This document shows, one piece after another, positions 59,169 to 64,000 of a stretch of DNA of 64,000 bases; the stretch's first letter is position 1, and every line of letters begins with the position of its first letter. The position numbers were made by a program, and so were the translations under genes. The notes beneath the pieces were generated by a model that was not told the origin of the DNA, ran no database searches, and saw only the letters and a program-made list of their open reading frames with translations. The stretch is from Streptomyces akebiae (lineage in GTDB: Bacteria > Actinomycetota > Actinomycetes > Streptomycetales > Streptomycetaceae), in assembly GCF_019599145.1 (NCBI RefSeq), contig NZ_CP080647.1, positions 3,472,001 through 3,536,000 on the forward strand, given 5' to 3'.

Positions 59169-60302
59169 ATGGCTACGGAAGACGCGGTGCGCGAAGCACT
59201 GTCGACGGTGAACGACCCCGAGATCAACCGCCCCATCACCGAACTCGGGATGGTCAAGTCGGTGGAGATCGGCGCGGACGGAGCGGTCGCGGTCGCCGTG
59301 TACCTGACGGTCTCCGGCTGCCCCATGCGCGACACCATCACCCAGCGCGTGACCGAGGCGGTCGCGCGGGTCGAGGGCGTCACCCGCGTCGACGTCGAAC
59401 TCGACGTCATGAGCGACGAGCAGCGCAAGGAGCTGGCGAACGCGCTGCGCGGCGGCCAGGCCGAGCGCGAGGTGCCCTTCGCCAAGCCGGGCTCCCTCAC
59501 GCGCGTGTACGCCGTCGCCTCCGGCAAGGGCGGGGTCGGCAAGTCCTCGGTGACGGTGAACCTGGCGGCGGCCATGGCCGCCGACGGCCTCAAGGTCGGC
59601 GTCGTCGACGCCGACATCTACGGCCACTCCGTGCCCCGCATGCTGGGTGCCGACGGCCTTCCCACCCAGGTCGAGAACATGATCATGCCGCCGTCCGCGA
59701 ACGGTGTGAAGGTCATCTCGATCGGTATGTTCACCCCGGGCAACACCCCGGTGGTCTGGCGCGGCCCGATGCTGCACCGGGCGTTGCAGCAGTTCCTCTC
59801 GGACGTCTACTGGGGCGACCTGGACGTGCTGCTCCTCGACCTCCCGCCGGGCACGGGCGACATCGCCATCTCGGTGGCCCAGCTGGTCCCGAACGCCGAG
59901 ATCCTCGTCGTGACGACCCCGCAGCAGGCTGCGGCCGAGGTCGCCGAGCGCGCCGGCTCCATCGCCGTGCAGACCCACCAGAAGATCGTCGGCGTCGTCG
60001 AGAACATGTCGGGCCTGCCCTGCCCGCACTGCGACGAGATGGTCGACGTGTTCGGCACGGGCGGCGGCCAGACCGTCGCCGACGGCCTCACCCGCACCAC
60101 CGGCGCCACCGTCCCGGTCCTGGGCAGCATCCCCATCGACGTACGCCTGCGCGAGGGCGGCGACGACGGCCGTCCGGTCGTCCTCACCGACCCCGACTCC
60201 CCCGCCGGCGCGGCCCTGCGCGCCATCGCGGGCAAGCTGGGCGGCCGTCAGAGGGGCCTGTCGGGCATGAGCCTGGGAATCACCCCGCGGAACAAGTTCT
60301 AG
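59169..60302 (+). CDS. mrp: Mrp/ApbC family Fe-S cluster carrier ATPase
   Basis: The 377-residue protein has an N-terminal MIP18-like domain (DPEINRPITELGMV ... SGCPMRDTI) and a P-loop ATPase domain with the deviant Walker A SGKGGVGKSS (about 120-129). Further motifs are DADIYGHSVPR, LLLDLPPGTGD and the CPHC cysteine pair that bridges an Fe-S cluster in the dimer. It is the actinobacterial Mrp (Rv1229c type), which delivers Fe-S clusters. ATG 59169 is supported by a leaderless -10. Confidence 0.95.
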   Translation: MATEDAVREALSTVNDPEINRPITELGMVKSVEIGADGAVAVAVYLTVSGCPMRDTITQRVTEAVARVEGVTRVDVELDVMSDEQRKELANALRGGQAEREVPFAKPGSLTRVYAVASGKGGVGKSSVTVNLAAAMAADGLKVGVVDADIYGHSVPRMLGADGLPTQVENMIMPPSANGVKVISIGMFTPGNTPVVWRGPMLHRALQQFLSDVYWGDLDVLLLDLPPGTGDIAISVAQLVPNAEILVVTTPQQAAAEVAERAGSIAVQTHQKIVGVVENMSGLPCPHCDEMVDVFGTGGGQTVADGLTRTTGATVPVLGSIPIDVRLREGGDDGRPVVLTDPDSPAGAALRAIAGKLGGRQRGLSGMSLGITPRNKF

Positions 60303-60400
60303 GGGCCTGGCGCCCCGCGAGGGGCGCGGGGAACCGCGCGATCAGCCGCGACGCACCGCAGCCCCCGAACCACCTGAGTGACCCGAGCCACCACGCCGTT

Positions 60401-60435
60401 GAAGGGCACCGCAGCACGACAAGGCGGTGCCCTTC
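60401..60435. terminator. Bidirectional terminator between mrp and convergent gene
   Basis: A perfect 12-base-pair stem (GAAGGGCACCGC / GCGGTGCCCTTC) with an 11-base loop lies between the converging genes. Confidence 0.8.
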
Positions 60436-60439
60436 ACCG

Positions 60440-61111
60440 TTACGCGTACGCCTCGACGTCCTTGATCACGGCGAAGCCCAGTCCGTACGCGCTCATCCCT
60501 CGCCCGTACGCCCCCACATGCACCCCTTGCGAGGTCGACCCCGCGAGCACCCACCCGAACTCGGACTCCCGGTAGTGGAAGGGCGTCGGCACGCCGTCCA
60601 CCGGCAGGGACAGGGTGGTCCAGTCGGGTCCGGCGAGATCGTCGGCCAACACCCACGCGGCCTCGGTCTGCTGGTCCAGCCAGTCGTCCCGCAGGGAGTG
60701 GTCCAACTGGCCGGGCCAGGTGAACGACAGCAGCCCCACGCCCGCGAGCCACGCCGCCGAGGAAACCGACGTGGCCTCCAGCAGCCCCGTACCGTCGGCG
60801 CTCCTCCGGGACGGATTCGCCGCGACGGTCACCACGACCGCGAACCGCTCCTTGACCTCGTCGTCCGACCCGGCGGTGTACTCGTTGCGCACCGAGGGCT
60901 CGTCACCGTGGCCGATCGAACCGTGCTCGACGGCTCCTTCCGCCGACGTACCGACCTGCATCAGCCAGCGCTGTCCCGTGAAGGCCTCGTCGAGGCCGTA
61001 CCACGGGAAGGGCGCCAGCAGGTAGCCGTCGACCGTGCGTCGGGCGGAGGGCAGCTGTTGTCCACCCTCCGCGACCGACGCCTGCGCGCCTACCCGACTC
61101 GTCGTCTCCAT
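60440..61111 (-). CDS. Conserved hypothetical protein
   Basis: The 223-residue product is a mixed alpha/beta protein rich in Trp and Tyr (FPWYGLDEAF, GQRWLMQVGTS, FHYRESEFGWVLAGS), with no signal peptide or membrane segment. ATG 61111 follows GAGGAGG by 11 bases, a slightly long spacing; the longer frame upstream is less protein-like. I do not recognise the family or find catalytic motifs. Confidence 0.75.
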   Translation of the reverse strand: METTSRVGAQASVAEGGQQLPSARRTVDGYLLAPFPWYGLDEAFTGQRWLMQVGTSAEGAVEHGSIGHGDEPSVRNEYTAGSDDEVKERFAVVVTVAANPSRRSADGTGLLEATSVSSAAWLAGVGLLSFTWPGQLDHSLRDDWLDQQTEAAWVLADDLAGPDWTTLSLPVDGVPTPFHYRESEFGWVLAGSTSQGVHVGAYGRGMSAYGLGFAVIKDVEAYA

Positions 61112-61346
61112 GTGCCCGGACGCCTCCTCGCTCTCGACGGACCGGAGCGGCCCGCCCCCCTCGGGTGCGTCGCTCGCTCTTCTTACGGTCCGCACAACAA
61201 CTGGGCAGCATAGCCACAGCTCTCCGAGCAGCAGGGAAAGCGCCCGGCGCGTAGGACGGCGTACTGGCGGGTTCAGGCCGTACGAGGGTGCGCGAGGGTA
61301 TGAATCGCATCACGTAAGGGGGCGCGGCAGCACACCGGCGTACGGC

Positions 61347-61805
61347 TCAGGTGGCGTCCATGTCGTACGGCGGACGCTCTTCGATCTCGCGCTTCTTCGT
61401 CATGTCGACGGAGCCGCCGGTCGCACCCGAGGAGGAGCCACCGGAGGAGTCCGAGGAGGAGACGGACGAGGAGGAGGCGGACTCGCGGCCGTGGACCGCG
61501 TCCGTGAGCTCGGCCATCTCCTTCTTCAGGTCCAGGCCGTTGCGGATCTCCTTCAGCCCCAGTTCGTCGTTGTCCAGCTGCTTGCGGATGAACGTCTTGG
61601 GGTTGAGGTCCTCGAACTCGAAGTCCTTGAACTCCGGTCCGAGTTCGTTGCGGATGTCCGCCTTGGCGCTGTCCGAGAACTCGCGGATCTTGCGGATCGT
61701 CCGCGTGACGTCCTGGATCACCTTCGGGAGCTTGTCCGGACCGAAGACGAGCACGGCGAGGACGACGAGCGTCACCACCTCGAGTGCACCTATGTCATTG
61801 AACAC
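61347..61805 (-). CDS. tatB: Sec-independent protein translocase TatB
   Basis: The 152-residue protein has the TatB layout: a short N-terminus with the conserved Glu (FNDIGALEVVTLVVLAVLVFGP, one membrane helix at residues 6-22), hinge GPDKLPK, an amphipathic helix (VIQDVTRTIRKIREFSDSAK) and a long polar helical tail ending in a Ser/Gly-rich region. GTG 61805 follows AAGGAG by six bases. TatB recognises twin-arginine signal peptides together with TatC. It sits next to the HtrA-like gene as in mycobacteria (Rv1224). Confidence 0.95.
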   Translation of the reverse strand: MFNDIGALEVVTLVVLAVLVFGPDKLPKVIQDVTRTIRKIREFSDSAKADIRNELGPEFKDFEFEDLNPKTFIRKQLDNDELGLKEIRNGLDLKKEMAELTDAVHGRESASSSSVSSSDSSGGSSSGATGGSVDMTKKREIEERPPYDMDAT

Positions 61806-62038
61806 CTGAAGCTCCTTGCGATGTCCTCGGTCCCGATCCGCGGGCCTCGGCAGGTCTTCCGTGGTCCGGGCCGGATCCACGGTACCCGGCCATCCCGTCG
61901 AACGGGTACCGTCGGGCGGCTTCCGACCACGCCCGAACGACGGGTTTTCCCAGCTGTTTGCCTGGCAGGAGGGGTACGGGGCCCCCTCCTGTGAGGTTGC
62001 TGTCAGTGGGCGCCGACGTCATGGCCGCCGGATTACGG

Positions 62039-64000
62039 TCAGTCGCCGCCGGACGAGCCGAGGGTGAGGGAGACCGTCCGCTCCCTGCCGTCGCGCAGCA
62101 GGGTGAGCTCCAGGCGGTCGCCGGGCCGGTGCGCGCGGACCTTGACGATCAGTTCGTCGCCGGAGTGGACCCGCTGGCCGTCGACCTCGGTGATGACGTC
62201 GCCCGAGCGCATGCCCGCCCGGTCGGCGGGGCCGCCCGAGGTCACCCCGGAGCCGTTGCCGTCGCCCCGGTCACCGATGCGGGCGCCGTCGCCCGAGTAG
62301 TCCATGTCGAGGGTGACCCCGATCACCGGGTGGGTGGCCTTGCCGGTGTTGATCAGTTCCTCGGCGACGCGCTTGCCCTGGTTGATGGGTATCGCGAAGC
62401 CCAGTCCGATGGAGCCGGCCTGCCCGCCGTCCGACTCGGAGCCGCTGCCGGCGGAGCGGATGGCGCTGTTGATGCCGATCACGCGGGCCTTGCCGTCGAG
62501 GAGCGGGCCTCCGGAGTTGCCGGGGTTTATCGGCGCGTCGGTCTGCAGCGCGTCCACGTACGACACGTCGCTGACGTCGCCGCTCTCGCCGCCTGCGGTG
62601 ATGGGCCGCTCCTTGGCGCTGATGATGCCGGAGGTGACGGTGTTGGCGAGGTCGAAGGGGGCTCCGATGGCGACGACCGGGTCACCGACCTGGACCTCCT
62701 CGGAATTGCCGAGGGGCAGCGGCTTGAGTCCGCTGACGCCGGACACCTTGACCACGGCCAGGTCGTAGCCGGTGTCCCGGCCGACGATGCGCGCCTCGGC
62801 GGTCTCACCGCCGCTGAAGGTCACCGATATGTCGCCGCCGGTGCCCGCGGGATCGACGACGTGGTTGTTGGTGAGGATGTGGCCGCGTTCGTCGAGCACG
62901 AAGCCCGTGCCGGTGCCCTGTGCGCTGTCCCCGCTCACGTGCAGGGTCACGACGCTGGGCAGCGCGCTGGCGGCGATCCCGGCGACGCTGTCGGGCGCCC
63001 GGCCCGTCACCCCGTCGCTGGTCTGTGGCAGCTCTATGGCCCCGACTCCGCCGTTCCGCTCCAGGTACGCGCCCACGGCTCCGCCGATGCCGCCGGCCAC
63101 GACGGCGATCAGCAGGGCCCCGACCACGAGCGTCCTGCCCCTGCGCCGACGTCGCCGCGCCACGTCGTCCACCGCGGCCCCGTTCTGCTGCAGCGGCCCC
63201 GATGCGGCCCACGGGTCGTAGTTCTGCCAGGGCCCCTGCGAACCGTGCGGCGGCCGCCCGGGATCGGTGTGAGCTCCCGAGGGATGCTGACCTCCGGCTC
63301 CCTGCGAGGGCGGCACCGGCTGGTCTCCGCCCGCGTACGGGGGCGGCACCGGCCGCGCCGAATCCCCGAAGGGCGGAGGGCCCGGCTGGGACGGATAGGC
63401 GTAGGAGGCCACGGCGGGCTGAGAGGGGTCGGGGTAGGGCGCGGGGGTGGGCCGGGCCGTGTCCGGGAAGGGAGCCGCGGCGGCCACGGGCACCTCCGCG
63501 TACGAAGGCGCTGCGGCCGGTGCGGCCGCCGGTACGGCGGTGCCGTGGGCCGAGGTCACCGGCGTGGTCGGGTCGGCGTACTCATGCGCGGCCGCCGCCG
63601 GCGCTCCGGCGTGCGTCGAGGAAGCCGCCGACGCCGCTCCACCGCCGCTCAGGACTCCCGACGCGGTCGGCCCGTCGAGTGCCGGCTCCCCCGGCGCCGC
63701 GCGCACGCCGTGTGCCGGTGTCGTCGGCTGAACGTTCGTGCCGGGGACGGGAGTCGTCGCCGGATGCTGGACCGGCGGAGCGGGCGCCCAAGGGCCCGGC
63801 TCGCCATAGGGCGGGGTGCTGTAGGGATCGGGGTCATGCAGCGGCCTGGGGCGCTCAGAGGGCGCGTCAGGGGCGCTCAGGGCACCCTCCTCGCCCGAGG
63901 GCCGGCCATCGCCGACTGTGGCGGCAGTGGCAGCGGCTGCGGCACCACCGGTACCGACCCCGTCGGGCCCGGTCGGCGAGCTCGTCCCGCCCTCCGCGTC
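62039..64000 (-). CDS. HtrA/DegP-like S1C serine protease with PDZ domain, N-terminus beyond window
   Basis: The frame is open from base 64000 to the stop at 62039 (653 visible residues). It begins with a long Pro/Ala/Gly-rich cytosolic region, followed by a basic stop-transfer region and one membrane helix (TLVVGALLIAVVAGGIGGAV). The trypsin-like domain has His in TNNHVVD, Asp in DLAVVKV and Ser in GNSGGPLL, and a C-terminal PDZ domain follows (SGDVITEVDGQRVHSGDEL). Any apparent GTG start at 63706 would remove part of the Pro-rich segment, yet the sequence upstream continues in the same style without a stop, so the true start is outside the window. HtrA proteases handle misfolded envelope proteins. 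Confidence 0.93.
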   Translation of the reverse strand, partial: DAEGGTSSPTGPDGVGTGGAAAAATAATVGDGRPSGEEGALSAPDAPSERPRPLHDPDPYSTPPYGEPGPWAPAPPVQHPATTPVPGTNVQPTTPAHGVRAAPGEPALDGPTASGVLSGGGAASAASSTHAGAPAAAAHEYADPTTPVTSAHGTAVPAAAPAAAPSYAEVPVAAAAPFPDTARPTPAPYPDPSQPAVASYAYPSQPGPPPFGDSARPVPPPYAGGDQPVPPSQGAGGQHPSGAHTDPGRPPHGSQGPWQNYDPWAASGPLQQNGAAVDDVARRRRRRGRTLVVGALLIAVVAGGIGGAVGAYLERNGGVGAIELPQTSDGVTGRAPDSVAGIAASALPSVVTLHVSGDSAQGTGTGFVLDERGHILTNNHVVDPAGTGGDISVTFSGGETAEARIVGRDTGYDLAVVKVSGVSGLKPLPLGNSEEVQVGDPVVAIGAPFDLANTVTSGIISAKERPITAGGESGDVSDVSYVDALQTDAPINPGNSGGPLLDGKARVIGINSAIRSAGSGSESDGGQAGSIGLGFAIPINQGKRVAEELINTGKATHPVIGVTLDMDYSGDGARIGDRGDGNGSGVTSGGPADRAGMRSGDVITEVDGQRVHSGDELIVKVRAHRPGDRLELTLLRDGRERTVSLTLGSSGGD

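Overview
The window is high-GC actinobacterial chromosome, almost certainly Streptomyces. Base composition is strongly GC-rich with G/C at third codon positions, GTG and TTG starts are common, and it carries a WhiB-family regulator, a mycothiol-type mycoredoxin, DUF3107, DUF3152 and TatB genes. No rRNA, tRNA or CRISPR array is visible. Only one mobile element is present (an IS701-type insertion at 48801-50367).

Left part (1-31.9 kb). The gene content follows a conserved actinobacterial neighbourhood that I recognise from Mycobacterium tuberculosis (roughly Rv3195-Rv3211). It contains a degenerate zincin, an E1/ThiF-like protein and an ABC1 kinase. These are followed by wblC/whiB7 with its attenuator leader, UvrD2 helicase, mycoredoxin, NudC, the AdnA-AdnB helicase-nucleases, an alkyltransferase-like protein and MoeZ. 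Inserted in this backbone are a NUDIX gene, a TerD/AIM24 three-gene operon (2850-6067), a DUF45 metallopeptidase, an M20 dipeptidase, an LPG-synthase-like membrane protein with a pseudokinase-like region, and two secreted alpha/beta-hydrolase lipoproteins. The theme is DNA repair, redox homeostasis and intrinsic antibiotic response.

Middle part (32-37.2 kb) is a Streptomyces insertion in that backbone. It has a spherulin-4-family (GH135-like) hydrolase, an extended-SDR nucleotide-sugar epimerase, a polytopic membrane protein and a PelF-like DUF3492 glycosyltransferase. By enzyme type it resembles a minimal Pel/galactosaminogalactan-type exopolysaccharide locus. From 37.4 to 46.3 kb the backbone resumes: DUF3152 zinc protease, alpha/beta hydrolase, TetR regulator, DUF3107, ferritin-like protein and a DEAD-box RNA helicase whose only plausible start is CTG.

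Right part (46.4-64 kb). This holds an alpha/beta hydrolase, a NYN-domain protein and the IS, which landed exactly at the stop codon of a marC-family gene and has 117-bp perfect terminal inverted repeats. A PHP phosphoesterase, DUF6758 and SUFU-domain proteins and CorA with a long structured leader come next. The end of the window (PRC/MgtE_N/CBS protein, DUF1003, Mrp, TatB, HtrA) matches another conserved actinobacterial block (M. tuberculosis Rv1223-Rv1239 region), so an ECF sigma factor and its anti-sigma factor would be expected just past the right edge. Both window edges cut genes: an SDR at the left and the HtrA-like protease at the right.
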